Source: Ensifer sp. USDA 6670 (GTDB lineage: Bacteria; Pseudomonadota; Alphaproteobacteria; Rhizobiales; Rhizobiaceae). Taken from it: 64,000 nt of DNA. The position numbers and the translations under genes were made by a program. A model generated the notes under the pieces. The model ran no database searches. It was given only the letters and a program-made list of their open reading frames with translations, and was not told the origin of the DNA. Shown here piece after piece: positions 27,853 through 36,423 of the stretch (positions are counted from its first letter, which is position 1; every line of letters begins with the position of its first letter). The DNA lies in assembly GCA_000421085.1 (NCBI GenBank), contig ATWE01000011.1, positions 1-64,000 on the forward strand, in the 5' to 3' direction.

Positions 27853-28392
27853 ATGCGGTATTTCATCAGAACGGCCCTCGCGGCAGGCCTTCTTGCGGGC
27901 ACCACGCTGGGCGCGTTCGCGCAATCGAGCACCACGATCGGCACCGGCGGCACCAGCGCCGGCGGCGGGACCTCAAGCAGCACCGTCGGAACGGGCGGAA
28001 GCTCGGCTGGTGGCGGTTGCGATCCGAACACCAGCGATTGCCAATCCGGCTCTGCATCGACACTGGGAACGGGCGGATCTTCGGCCGGCGGCGGCACGTC
28101 CAGCAGCTCCGTGGGAACGGGCGGATCAGCAGCCGGCTCGGGTAGCACCGGCTCAGCGTCGACCCTTGGCACCGGCGGCTCCTCCGCAGGCGGCGGAAGC
28201 TCCAGCAGCTCCGTTGGAACCGGTGGTTCAGCCGCTGGATCGGGTGGCGGAACATCGGATGAGACCACCGGCAGTGTCCAGGGCGATGAAAACAGCGCCC
28301 GCGACGCCGCCCAGGATGATGAGAGCAACAAGAATTGTCCTCCTGGCCTCGCCAAAAAGGATGGCTCCAAGGGCAACAGACCGTCCTGCTGA
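27853..28392 (+). CDS. Exported Gly/Ser-rich repeat protein 1
   Basis: 179 residues. Signal peptide MRYFIRTALAAGLLAGTTLG ends ..AFA near 23. Residues 28-132 contain six copies of a unit reading roughly (T/S)(L/I/V)GTGG(S/T)(S/A)AG(G/S)G, separated by short Ser tracts. The tail is charged and polar. Four cysteines (56, 63, 162, 179) could form disulfides in the periplasm or outside. AAAGGA precedes the ATG. First of three tandem genes of similar style. I know no function for it; a surface-exposed, flexible or matrix role is only a guess. Confidence 0.75.
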   Translation: MRYFIRTALAAGLLAGTTLGAFAQSSTTIGTGGTSAGGGTSSSTVGTGGSSAGGGCDPNTSDCQSGSASTLGTGGSSAGGGTSSSSVGTGGSAAGSGSTGSASTLGTGGSSAGGGSSSSSVGTGGSAAGSGGGTSDETTGSVQGDENSARDAAQDDESNKNCPPGLAKKDGSKGNRPSC

Positions 28393-28403
28393 CATCAACT
28401 CGG

Positions 28404-28431
28404 CTGGCTTCGGAGCGCCCTCCGAAGCCAG
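28404..28431 (+). terminator. Perfect 12-bp hairpin between Gly/Ser-rich genes 1 and 2
   Basis: CTGGCTTCGGAG (28404-28415) pairs completely with CTCCGAAGCCAG (28420-28431) around loop CGCC, followed by TGTCTTT. It lies 12 bases after the gene 1 stop and 25 before the gene 2 start. It may be a partial terminator or an RNA-stabilising element that sets the ratio of gene 1 to genes 2 and 3. Confidence 0.6.
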
Positions 28432-28455
28432 TGTCTTTCAGAAAGGAGGAGCCCG

Positions 28456-28833
28456 ATGACCTCCAGTTCATTTTTAATTCCGGTTGTCACGGCACTGTTT
28501 GCGGCTGCCATGGCCGCCCCTGGCCAGGCTGTGGCGGATGAAATCAAACTCGACGACGGTTCGACGTGCATGGTCATCCAACAAGGACAGTCGGAAGGGG
28601 GCGGCGTTTCGTCGTCAGTCACAGCCGGGTCCGGCAGCGTATCCTCGTCGACGACGGTCGGCGGCGGCACGACAGCTAGTGGTGGGTCTGGCACCAGCAG
28701 TTCCGCATCCTCGGTGACCAGCGGATCCTCCGGCGGAGAGAGTTTTGCGACCGCGAGCGTGACCCGCCCCGACGGCACGACCATCACCCGCCGGTCGGAT
28801 GGAACCTGCGCAATCATCAAGCCGAAGAAATGA
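28456..28833 (+). CDS. Exported Gly/Ser-rich protein 2
   Basis: 125 residues with a signal peptide (FLIPVVTALFAAAMAAPGQAVA). The centre (residues 48-95) is a Ser/Gly/Thr tract. It is flanked by two similar cysteine motifs, LDDGSTCMVIQQG (about 32-44) and RRSDGTCAIIKPK (about 112-124), which look like a duplicated DG(S/T)TC-(M/A)-(V/I)-I element able to pair through one disulfide. AAAGGAGG precedes the ATG. The stop region overlaps the ribosome-binding site of gene 3. No known family recognised. Confidence 0.72.
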   Translation: MTSSSFLIPVVTALFAAAMAAPGQAVADEIKLDDGSTCMVIQQGQSEGGGVSSSVTAGSGSVSSSTTVGGGTTASGGSGTSSSASSVTSGSSGGESFATASVTRPDGTTITRRSDGTCAIIKPKK

Positions 28834-28844
28834 AAGGAGCTGTG

Positions 28845-29294
28845 ATGCTTCGAAGAACGATACTTGCATTTTTCGTCGTCGCGTCGGCAACGGCTGCCTT
28901 CGTACCAGCAAACGCTCAAGAGTGCGATGCGGCCGGCACTGTCGGATCGGGCGGAAGCGCCGCGGCCGGTGGCACCTCAGCCAGCACGATCGGAACGGCG
29001 GGCACATGCAGAACCGATGACGGAACGACGTCATCGATCGGCGTAGGCGGAAGCGCAGCAACCTCGGAAGGAAAGGCAAAGAGCCAGACGAAGATAAACG
29101 AGAATCCCTCCCAGCTGCAGGGACGATCAAAGGCCCAGGCCATGGACAAAGGAACATTCAGCAAGTCACAGACCAAGACCAAGGTCACGGACGACGGACT
29201 GCAGAGCCGGACGAAGACCATGTCCCATGTTCCGGGCGAGAAGCCGACCAAGAGCAAGACGAAAACATTGATTCCCTTGCCGCAGCAAGAGTGA
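28845..29294 (+). CDS. Exported Gly/Ser-rich protein 3 with basic Lys/Thr-rich tail
   Basis: 149 residues from ATG 28845, which has AAAGGAG at the right distance; an ATG at 28830 overlaps gene 2 and contains that site. Signal peptide LRRTILAFFVVASATAAFVPANA. Residues 27-72 repeat the GSGGSAAAGG style of genes 1 and 2 and hold two cysteines (27, 55). The C-terminal half is highly basic with repeated (K/R)(S/T)(Q/K)TKT motifs (SKSQTKTKV, SRTKTM, TKSKTKTL). The tail could bind anionic polymers such as succinoglycan or nucleic acid; this is speculation. Confidence 0.72.
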   Translation: MLRRTILAFFVVASATAAFVPANAQECDAAGTVGSGGSAAAGGTSASTIGTAGTCRTDDGTTSSIGVGGSAATSEGKAKSQTKINENPSQLQGRSKAQAMDKGTFSKSQTKTKVTDDGLQSRTKTMSHVPGEKPTKSKTKTLIPLPQQE

Positions 29295-29367
29295 TTTCTA
29301 CACCGGCCGGCCGATCGCCCCATCTTTGCTCGCAGCGGTCGACCGGCCCTTGGCCCGGTTTGTGGCC

Positions 29368-31182
29368 TCATCCCTCGCTGAGGATGAGACCCTTCGTCAG
29401 TTCCAGTGCCTGTCTTTCGAAGAGACTGCGATAGATGCCACCCTTGACGCGGATGAGCGCTCCGTGATCGCCTTCTTCCGCAATGCGGCCCCGATCGAAG
29501 ACCAGCAGGCGGTCCAGCGCACGCACGGTCGAAAGCCGGTGTGCGACCACGAGTGTGGTGCGCCCCGTCATCAGCCGCTCCATCGCCTGCTGGATCAGCA
29601 CCTCGGACTCCGAATCGAGGCTCGACGTCGCCTCGTCCAGGATGAGGATGGGCGCATCCGCCAGAAAGGCACGGGCAATCGCCACGCGCTGGCGCTCCCC
29701 GCCCGAAAGCTTCACGCCGCGTTCGCCGACGAGCGTCCCATAGCCCTTCGGCAATGCGGCGATGAAGTCATGCGCGCTCGCAAGCCTTGCCGCCTCCTCG
29801 ATGTCCCGTTGTGTCGCTCCGGGCCGTGCATAGGCGATATTCTCGGCTAGCGAGCGGTGAAACAGGATCGGCTCCTGCTGCACGATAGCGATCTGCTGGC
29901 GCAGCGACGCCTGCGTGAAGTCGGCGATATTCTGCCCGTCGATGCGGATCTCGCCGGCGTTCAAATCATGGAGACGCTGGATCAGCTTGATGAATGTCGT
30001 CTTGCCCGAGCCGGAATGCCCGACGAGACCGACGCGCTCGCCCGCCGCGATATTGACCGAGAAGCCCTCGTAGAGAGGCGCGCGATGCGCCCCGTAATGG
30101 AAGGTCACGTCGCGGAACTCGATCTCGCCCTCGGTGATGCGGATGGGCTTTGCACCCGGTCGGTCCTCCACGCCCAGCGGCTGGCCGTGAATGGCGACGA
30201 GTTCCTCCATGTCGTTGATAGACCGCTGCAGGTTGCGGATATGCATCCCCACCTCCCGCAGATAACCCTGCAGGATGAAGAACGAGGTGAGCACGAAGGT
30301 TATGTCGCCTGCGGTCGCCTGCCCTCTCGCCCACAGCAGGAGGGCAAAGCCGATCACGGCGGCGCGCAGGACGAGCAGCATTGCGCCCTGCGCCGTGCCG
30401 TTGAGCGTGCCGCGCGACCAGGTGCGCCGCGTCCGGTTCTCCCATTTGCGGAGAACCTTGGCGAGCCGCGCGTCCTCGCGCCCTTCCGCACCAAAGGCTT
30501 TGACGACCGTATTGCAGCTGACCGCGTCGGCGAGCGCCCCGCCAAGCCGTGTGTCCCAGCTGTTGGCAAGGCTCGCCATCGGCGCCACATAGCCGAGCGA
30601 CAGGGAAACGGTGACGGCGATGAAGGCGATCGAGCCGAGACCGATGATCACCCCCATCATCGGCCAGTACCAGGCCATCAGCGCCGTGGACCCGACCAGC
30701 ATGACGATAGAAGGGAAAAGCGCGACGAGAAGCGTATCGTTCAAGAGGTCGAGCGCCCACATGCCGCGCGTCACCTTGCGGACCGTCGAACCGGCGAAGC
30801 TGTTGGCATGCCAGTCACTGGAGAACCGCTGGATGTGATGAAAAGCGGCCGCAGCGATATCCGACATCATCTTCAGCGTGAGGCTGACGATACCCATGAA
30901 GGTCACATGCCTGAGGATGATGGCACCGAACGACAGGGCCATCAACATCATGAAGGCCGCCATCGCCGCATTCCAGGCCACCTCGTCGCTCGCCGCACCT
31001 GAAATCACCGCGTCGACCAGCCGGCCGGAGTAGAGCGGCGTAAGCACATCGGCGAGCGTCGAAAGCAGCACAGTTAACAGAAGAGCCGCGAGCCGTACCG
31101 GCTGCTTCTTCCAATGGGCCCAGGAGAATCGAAAAACGCTACGGAAGGCGCGGTTGCGCGCCGTGAAACGAGTGAATGCCAT
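29368..31182 (-). CDS. exsA: ExsA, MsbA-like ABC exporter (fused membrane and ATPase domains)
   Basis: 604 residues. Six-helix exporter domain at about 25-325, then ATPase with Walker A GHSGSGKTT (about 387), signature LSGGERQR (about 492) and Walker B LILDEATSSLD (about 512). Position beside exoB and length match S. meliloti exsA, described as an MsbA/NdvA-like exporter. It is convergent with the Gly/Ser-rich trio and divergent from exoB. Substrate unknown; polysaccharide or lipid export has been proposed from homology. Confidence 0.9.
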   Translation of the reverse strand: MAFTRFTARNRAFRSVFRFSWAHWKKQPVRLAALLLTVLLSTLADVLTPLYSGRLVDAVISGAASDEVAWNAAMAAFMMLMALSFGAIILRHVTFMGIVSLTLKMMSDIAAAAFHHIQRFSSDWHANSFAGSTVRKVTRGMWALDLLNDTLLVALFPSIVMLVGSTALMAWYWPMMGVIIGLGSIAFIAVTVSLSLGYVAPMASLANSWDTRLGGALADAVSCNTVVKAFGAEGREDARLAKVLRKWENRTRRTWSRGTLNGTAQGAMLLVLRAAVIGFALLLWARGQATAGDITFVLTSFFILQGYLREVGMHIRNLQRSINDMEELVAIHGQPLGVEDRPGAKPIRITEGEIEFRDVTFHYGAHRAPLYEGFSVNIAAGERVGLVGHSGSGKTTFIKLIQRLHDLNAGEIRIDGQNIADFTQASLRQQIAIVQQEPILFHRSLAENIAYARPGATQRDIEEAARLASAHDFIAALPKGYGTLVGERGVKLSGGERQRVAIARAFLADAPILILDEATSSLDSESEVLIQQAMERLMTGRTTLVVAHRLSTVRALDRLLVFDRGRIAEEGDHGALIRVKGGIYRSLFERQALELTKGLILSEG

Positions 31183-31713
31183 AGGTGTTGCCCGGTGACG
31201 AGCGCACCGGCCTCAATATTTGGAAAGCATGAAAATGCCGTCGGAGGAAGGTCAGAACGGCATCAGCGGATCGCCGGCTTCTAAGAAGAAGCGCTGGGGC
31301 GATGACAATTCCTGTTTGCTGCGAAGAAGCGCGAACGCCTGCGTCACAGGGTCAGGATCGTGGATCCGCCCCGTAGGGAGAAGAAAATGCCTGCATCGTA
31401 ACCTCCCTAATCTGATTGCCGGAGGACCGCTTATAGTTGAGGACGCCGCGCACGCCAAGCGCCAATATTGTATTTCCCTCCAAGCAGAGCCGGCGTGCTG
31501 CAAGTTTGCAACAGTTTGCCGGGTCACGCCGGTTCATATGCGGACGGAGTGCGGATTTAAGATTTAATGTCGGTTCAGTCCTCGCTTCCCCGCCGCGAAG
31601 CTGTTGAAAATGCCGCGATTTTGCAGAACATTCACAATGTGTTGGAAATTTCGCCGCTATTCATTGCGAAGCCTGCCTTGTCAAATTTCAGAAATCATCC
31701 TCAGGGGTTGCCC
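31183..31713. other. Divergent exsA/exoB intergenic region
   Basis: 530 bases. It must hold the exsA (left) and exoB (right) promoters. The reading frame of exoB is open back to 31567, but those 49 codons lack homology to GalE proteins. AT-rich stretches occur near 31550-31700. No repeat, hairpin with U-tract or RNA gene recognised. Confidence 0.35.
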
Positions 31714-32700
31714 GTGCAGAACAACAACATTCTCGTGGTCGGCGGCGCCGGCTATATCGGCTCGCATACCTGCCTTCAGCTTGCGGCAAAGGGTTACCAA
31801 CCCGTCGTTTACGACAACCTCTCCAACGGCCACGAGGAATTCGTCAAATGGGGCGTTCTCGAGAGGGGCGATATCCGTGACAGGCAGCGTCTTGAAGAGG
31901 TTCTTGCGCGGCACCAGCCGCGGGCGATCCTGCATTTCGCGGCGATGATCGAGGTGGGCGAGTCGGTCAAGGACCCGGCCGCCTTCTATGACAACAACGT
32001 CATCGGCACGCTGACCCTTTTGTCTGCGGCGCTCGCCGCGGGCATCGATGCCTTCGTCTTCTCATCGACGTGCGCGACCTATGGACTGCCGGACAGTGTA
32101 CCGATGGACGAGAGCCATAAGCAGGCGCCGATCAATCCTTATGGCCGCACCAAGTGGATCTGCGAGCAGGCGCTGAAGGACTACGGTCTCTACAAGGGCC
32201 TGCGCTCGGTCATCCTGCGCTACTTCAATGCCGCGGGCGCCGACTTCGAGGGCCGGATCGGCGAATGGCATGAGCCGGAGACCCATGCAATCCCGCTCGC
32301 GATCGATGCGGCACTGGGGCGGCGAGAGGGGTTCAAGGTCTTCGGGACCGACTACGACACGCGCGACGGAACGTGCGTGCGCGACTATATCCACGTCCTC
32401 GACCTGGCGGATGCCCATGTGCGCGCGGTCGACTATCTCCTGGATGGAGGCGAGAGCGTCGCGCTCAATCTCGGGACCGGCACCGGCACGACGGTGAAGG
32501 AACTGCTGGACGCGATCGAAAAAGTGGCCAAGCGACCGTTCAACATCGGCTACGCCGAGCGTCGCGAAGGCGACTCGACCACGCTTGTCGCCAACAATGA
32601 CAAGGCGCGTCAGGTTCTAGGCTGGGAGCCGCAATACGATCTCGCAGCGATTACCGAATCGGCCTGGAACTGGCACTCGCGCAGAAACCAGGGCGGCTGA
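31714..32700 (+). CDS. exoB: ExoB, UDP-glucose 4-epimerase
   Basis: 328 residues from GTG 31714, the length of S. meliloti ExoB; the NAD-binding GGAGYIGSHT begins nine residues later. Catalytic residues are in SSTCATYG and NPYGRTKW (Y-x3-K). It interconverts UDP-glucose and UDP-galactose, supplying the galactose that starts each succinoglycan repeat and other galactose-containing glycans. Convergent with exoZ, which heads left. Confidence 0.96.
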   Translation: MQNNNILVVGGAGYIGSHTCLQLAAKGYQPVVYDNLSNGHEEFVKWGVLERGDIRDRQRLEEVLARHQPRAILHFAAMIEVGESVKDPAAFYDNNVIGTLTLLSAALAAGIDAFVFSSTCATYGLPDSVPMDESHKQAPINPYGRTKWICEQALKDYGLYKGLRSVILRYFNAAGADFEGRIGEWHEPETHAIPLAIDAALGRREGFKVFGTDYDTRDGTCVRDYIHVLDLADAHVRAVDYLLDGGESVALNLGTGTGTTVKELLDAIEKVAKRPFNIGYAERREGDSTTLVANNDKARQVLGWEPQYDLAAITESAWNWHSRRNQGG

Positions 32701-32784
32701 CTTTCCCCACCAGCGACCGTGGCTGCCGGAACGATGGGCGGCCCGGTCTTCTATCCAAAGCGTCAGACTTTTCCTGGAGGTGCT

Positions 32785-33792
32785 CTATTCGGCCGCTCGG
32801 CCCGCCAGGCCGGGCGTGACACGCCGGGCGCGGCCGCGCCGCAGCAGCGGGCGCTCGAGCATCATGTAGGCGGCAATGCCTATGAGCGTTCCTGAAAGGA
32901 CGGCCGCGAACATCGTTGCAGGCGCGCCGAGACCGATCGCAAGGCCCACCTTGACCACGACCGAAATCGCAAAAGTGTGCCAGAGATAGATCGAATAGGA
33001 GGCGTCGCCGAGTAGCCCCGGCAGTGACAGCGCCCGCAAGCAGCCGTTCGCCTCCAGAGAGAGCACGCCGATGACGAGCAGCACCGCCAGCGGCCCGGTC
33101 GTCAGTTCGTCGAATGGTAGCCCGAGCACAGCGATGAGAGCGAAGCCCCCGAGCGAGCAGGCAAACAGCGCGGAACCGACGGCGAGCGGCGGTACCCTGC
33201 CCTTCAGCCAGAACTCGCCGATGACCATGCCGGCGACGAATTCCAGAATGACCGGTCGCGTATAGGTCAGCATCACCGCATCGTCGAAGGCGACCACGCG
33301 GCCCGCAATCACCAACGCAAGGAACAGCCCTGTGACGACGGGCAGCCGCCAGTTGCGCGGCATAAACAGCGAGCCGGCGAAGACCGCGTAGAAGAGCATC
33401 TCGAAATTGAGCGTCCAGCCCTGCACGAGCACAGGCCAAATCTCTCCACTGCTCGGCGAGCGCGCGGGCACGAAGAACAGCGACGACAGAACATGTTCCA
33501 GTGTCAGCACCAGTTTGGGGAACAGACCCGCCAGTGCCCCCGCGACCATCACGGCGGTCGCAAGCCAATAGACCGGAACGATGCGGCGGGCACGATCGGC
33601 GATGAATTCTCCGGGGGTCACGGATCGGCGATCGCTGATGACCCACATGATGAAGCCGCTGATGACGAAGAAGACATCGACGCCGGCGGCTCCGATCGTG
33701 AAATGATGGCCGGTCTTTTCTGCCGCATGGAAGAGCACGACGGCGATTGCTGCCGCCGCGCGAAGATATTGAATGCCGTGGATCGTCTTCAA
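32785..33792 (-). CDS. exoZ: ExoZ, succinoglycan O-acetyltransferase
   Basis: 335 residues beginning at TTG 33792, which overlaps the exoQ stop (TTGA) and follows GGGAGA. Integral membrane acyltransferase of family 3 (OafA-like): IQYLRAAAAIAVVLFHA with the catalytic-type histidine, VFFVISGFIMW, and SYSIYLWHTF near the C-terminus. It adds acetyl groups to the subunit during assembly at the inner membrane. Last gene of the leftward exoYFQZ operon. Confidence 0.93.
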   Translation of the reverse strand: MKTIHGIQYLRAAAAIAVVLFHAAEKTGHHFTIGAAGVDVFFVISGFIMWVISDRRSVTPGEFIADRARRIVPVYWLATAVMVAGALAGLFPKLVLTLEHVLSSLFFVPARSPSSGEIWPVLVQGWTLNFEMLFYAVFAGSLFMPRNWRLPVVTGLFLALVIAGRVVAFDDAVMLTYTRPVILEFVAGMVIGEFWLKGRVPPLAVGSALFACSLGGFALIAVLGLPFDELTTGPLAVLLVIGVLSLEANGCLRALSLPGLLGDASYSIYLWHTFAISVVVKVGLAIGLGAPATMFAAVLSGTLIGIAAYMMLERPLLRRGRARRVTPGLAGRAAE

Positions 33793-35096
33793 CGGCTGTC
33801 TCCCGGCCGCGGCATCATCGGGCCGAAAGACCGCCCATAGGGCGCCGGGTGGAATCCTGCCGGCCAGAGCAGCGTCGCTGCCCGCCGGCGGCGTGGGATC
33901 GTCAGTTTGCCGGCCGTGAAGTACAGGAGGAAGGACCCGACGTGATAGGGAGTGAGAATATCGATCTCAACGAAGGCACGCACGAAGAGCAGCGCGCCGA
34001 CACCGAAAAGCACCATCGACTCCGGATCGCGGTCTTCCGAAAGCAGGCGCTTCAACTGTCCGAAGAACGCTATGACCAGCACCATGGTAAGCAGAATCAG
34101 GCCGACCAAGCCCGTTTCGACGACCGCTTCGATGAAGGTGTTGTGGAAATGGAACCCGGCGCGCGAACCGATATAGAACTCCTCCCATAGCCGCTCGGCC
34201 TCGGAGAAACCCTGCACCCAATAGGCCTGATAGCCAACGCCGACGAGTGGCGACGCCTTCGCCGCCTCGATGCCCTGCTGCCAGAGATAGGTGCGCCCGG
34301 TGAGCGTCGAATCCTTGCCGAAGGCGCCGAGGATCAGATCGACGCCGCCGGCATAGATGATGGCGACGGCGGCAACCCCACCGAACACCGATGCGGCAAT
34401 GAAGAGGAGCTTTCTGCTCGCGGGACGCAAGGCGGTGATCGCCCGCATCCCGAGGCAAAGGCCGATGACGGCCGCAGTCGTCAACACGGAAGTCGCCGAT
34501 TGCGACGTCAGCAGGCAATAGGCGGCAAGCAATCCGGCAGCCCCCGCCGCGCCCATCCAAGGCCCCTTTTCCCCGAGCACGAAAACGGCCGCGAAGGCGA
34601 AATAGATGCCCAGCGAAGCGTAGAAGCCCAACTGGTTCTTCGACGCGAATGCTCCAACGAAGCTGTAGGTGCCGTCCAGCGGATCGTAATGATAGGTACC
34701 GAAGAGCAGCGAATAGAGGAGCACGATTGCGGCGCCCGCAATCATGCCGCGCGTCAGCGTGCGGATGTCGATCGTGCGCATTGCGATGAGCGCGCAGACG
34801 ACATGACTCAGATACTGTATTCCGGTGCGCAGCGACAAGGACGGGGCGGCCGACCAGAAGATCGTAATGCAGGCGAAGATGGTGAAGGCGAATATCCAGA
34901 GATAGCTGGCGTAGTTGCCGAGGACCTTGCGGTAATCCACGAGGACGAGGGGTAGCCACAGGCCATAATAGGCGAGGATAGAAACCTGTCCGAAGCGCGC
35001 CGAATAGGCGAAGACGAAGAGCGACAAAGCCAGGGCGAAGATGCCGTAGACTTCATTCGCTCCAGGTCGGACAAGGCTCGCCTTGGATATTCTCAT
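33789..35096 (-). CDS. exoQ: ExoQ, succinoglycan polymerase component (Wzy/O-antigen ligase-like)
   Basis: 435-residue membrane protein with about ten to twelve helices and a large periplasmic loop near residues 265-330 (TGRTYLWQQGIEAAKASPLVGVGYQAYW). The loop matches the Wzy_C/O-antigen-ligase pattern, including HNTFIEAVVETGL. Needed for high-molecular-weight succinoglycan in S. meliloti. Seven bases downstream of exoF, with GAGG as ribosome-binding site; 4-base overlap with exoZ. Confidence 0.94.
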   Translation of the reverse strand: MRISKASLVRPGANEVYGIFALALSLFVFAYSARFGQVSILAYYGLWLPLVLVDYRKVLGNYASYLWIFAFTIFACITIFWSAAPSLSLRTGIQYLSHVVCALIAMRTIDIRTLTRGMIAGAAIVLLYSLLFGTYHYDPLDGTYSFVGAFASKNQLGFYASLGIYFAFAAVFVLGEKGPWMGAAGAAGLLAAYCLLTSQSATSVLTTAAVIGLCLGMRAITALRPASRKLLFIAASVFGGVAAVAIIYAGGVDLILGAFGKDSTLTGRTYLWQQGIEAAKASPLVGVGYQAYWVQGFSEAERLWEEFYIGSRAGFHFHNTFIEAVVETGLVGLILLTMVLVIAFFGQLKRLLSEDRDPESMVLFGVGALLFVRAFVEIDILTPYHVGSFLLYFTAGKLTIPRRRRAATLLWPAGFHPAPYGRSFGPMMPRPGDSR

Positions 35097-35103
35097 GCCG
35101 GCC

Positions 35104-36369
35104 TCACCGCATTGCCAGTGCAGTATTCACCTTGATGACATCGCCGGGCAGCACTGGTGTGTTCTCGTCGGCGGCGATCTCGGTCGCCTTGCCGTCCTTG
35201 TCGCGAATGATCGAATAGGTGATCTCGGCGGCCTGCTCTTCGAGCTGGGCCGCGTCCGCCGACTGCAGCAGCGCCTCGGTCATGAGGTCCCGACTGGTTC
35301 CGAGCTTCAACGTCAGCGTGTCCAGCTCGGCTTCGGTGTTCTGCAGTTCCTGAGCAAGCTGAGCATCCCAGTCGTTGCGGAGGTTCGTTTCGTCCTGCGC
35401 CGCCTTGCTCGCATCCTGCTTTGCCTTGAGAGATGCGGTGTCGATGTCGAGCAGCGACGCCTGAACGTCCGCGACCCGCTGCTCGAGGGACAGCTTGCGC
35501 TGGCTGAGCGCCAGCCCTTTTTCGGCAAGGCTGTCGACCTTGTCGCGATCCTCCGTGGCCAGCTCGAGCTGGCGGGCCTGCGTTTCGGCCTTCTTTGCGA
35601 GTGCTTCTATCTCGCTTTGAAGAAGGGATCTCAGATCGGCGAGCGCATCGAGCTGACGCTTCTGGCGCTTGTCACGCGATTCCATAAGCGCAGTCTCGCT
35701 GGCGAGCAGCTTGTCGGCCTCCGGAACGTTCTTGAGCTCCTCGGGCATGGGGATTGTGTCGCGCTTGCCGATTTCGGCAAGCAGTCGCGCGCGCCGAATG
35801 AGCAGGCGGCTGCGTTCCGCAACCTGAACCGCGGATTCCCCGCTGGCATTGATGTAGTCGCGCGCGAATCGCTGGCCGTTATCCGCCCGCCGCAGCCCTC
35901 CACCGAGACTGACGGCCTTCAATACCGTCAAATTGGGAGCATAGGGGTATTCTCCAGGCGTCTGCACCTCACCGGAGAGATAGACCGGACGATATTGCGC
36001 CATCTCCACCGACGCCGAGGGGCGATCCCTGAGACCGAAAAGCTTCTGCATCTTCACGCCGATCTCCTCGGCGACCTCCGACGTCGTCTTTCCGGAGGCA
36101 GGCAGGTCGCCGACGAAGGGCAAGGAAAGGTTGCCGGATGGACCCACCGTATAGTCGCCGCTAACGGCCGACCAGTCACGGACCGCCCCTTCGGCGGTTT
36201 GCCACTCGGCCACGCGAACCCGGAGCTTGTCCATGACGCCGAGCCGGTATTCATCGGCCCGCGCCAGCGACGCCCCTGAGGCTGCGAGTGCAGCAAGGAG
36301 CGCCAGGCGGGTAAAACAGGAAGCCATGCGGGAACCAGCGGATTTCGCTGATCGTCTATTCGATTGCAT
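35104..36369 (-). CDS. exoF: ExoF, periplasmic polysaccharide export protein (Wza-like SLBB, coiled coil)
   Basis: 421 residues, the reported ExoF length. Signal peptide SCFTRLALLAALAASGASLARA (cleavage near residue 38). The poly-export domain follows (EYRLGVMDKLRVRVAEWQ), then a SLBB-like segment (PVYLSGEVQTPGEYPYAPNLTV). A long coiled coil spans about 195-345 (AEIGKRDTIPMPEELK to LEQRVADVQASLLDI). In S. meliloti ExoF is required, with ExoY, for addition of the first galactose and is implicated in export. Gene two of exoYFQZ. Confidence 0.95.
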   Translation of the reverse strand: MQSNRRSAKSAGSRMASCFTRLALLAALAASGASLARADEYRLGVMDKLRVRVAEWQTAEGAVRDWSAVSGDYTVGPSGNLSLPFVGDLPASGKTTSEVAEEIGVKMQKLFGLRDRPSASVEMAQYRPVYLSGEVQTPGEYPYAPNLTVLKAVSLGGGLRRADNGQRFARDYINASGESAVQVAERSRLLIRRARLLAEIGKRDTIPMPEELKNVPEADKLLASETALMESRDKRQKRQLDALADLRSLLQSEIEALAKKAETQARQLELATEDRDKVDSLAEKGLALSQRKLSLEQRVADVQASLLDIDTASLKAKQDASKAAQDETNLRNDWDAQLAQELQNTEAELDTLTLKLGTSRDLMTEALLQSADAAQLEEQAAEITYSIIRDKDGKATEIAADENTPVLPGDVIKVNTALAMR

Positions 36370-36423
36370 TTTTGGATATTTCCGTTGCTCGACGTTTGCC
36401 CGTACCGGGCCGGCGCCAAGATT

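Noticed and set aside
27660-28145. 161-codon + strand frame overlapping the start of Gly/Ser-rich protein 1
   Set aside because: Out-of-frame Arg/His-rich shadow of the repeat gene; the in-frame gene has a signal peptide and ribosome-binding site.
27900-28260. Regular short DNA repeats that could suggest a CRISPR or minisatellite
   Set aside because: They encode in-frame GTGG-type protein repeats behind a signal peptide, vary at third codon positions and have no spacers of constant length.
31567-31713. N-terminal extension of ExoB
   Set aside because: The extra 49 codons have no GalE similarity; the GTG at 31714 gives the known 328-residue length.
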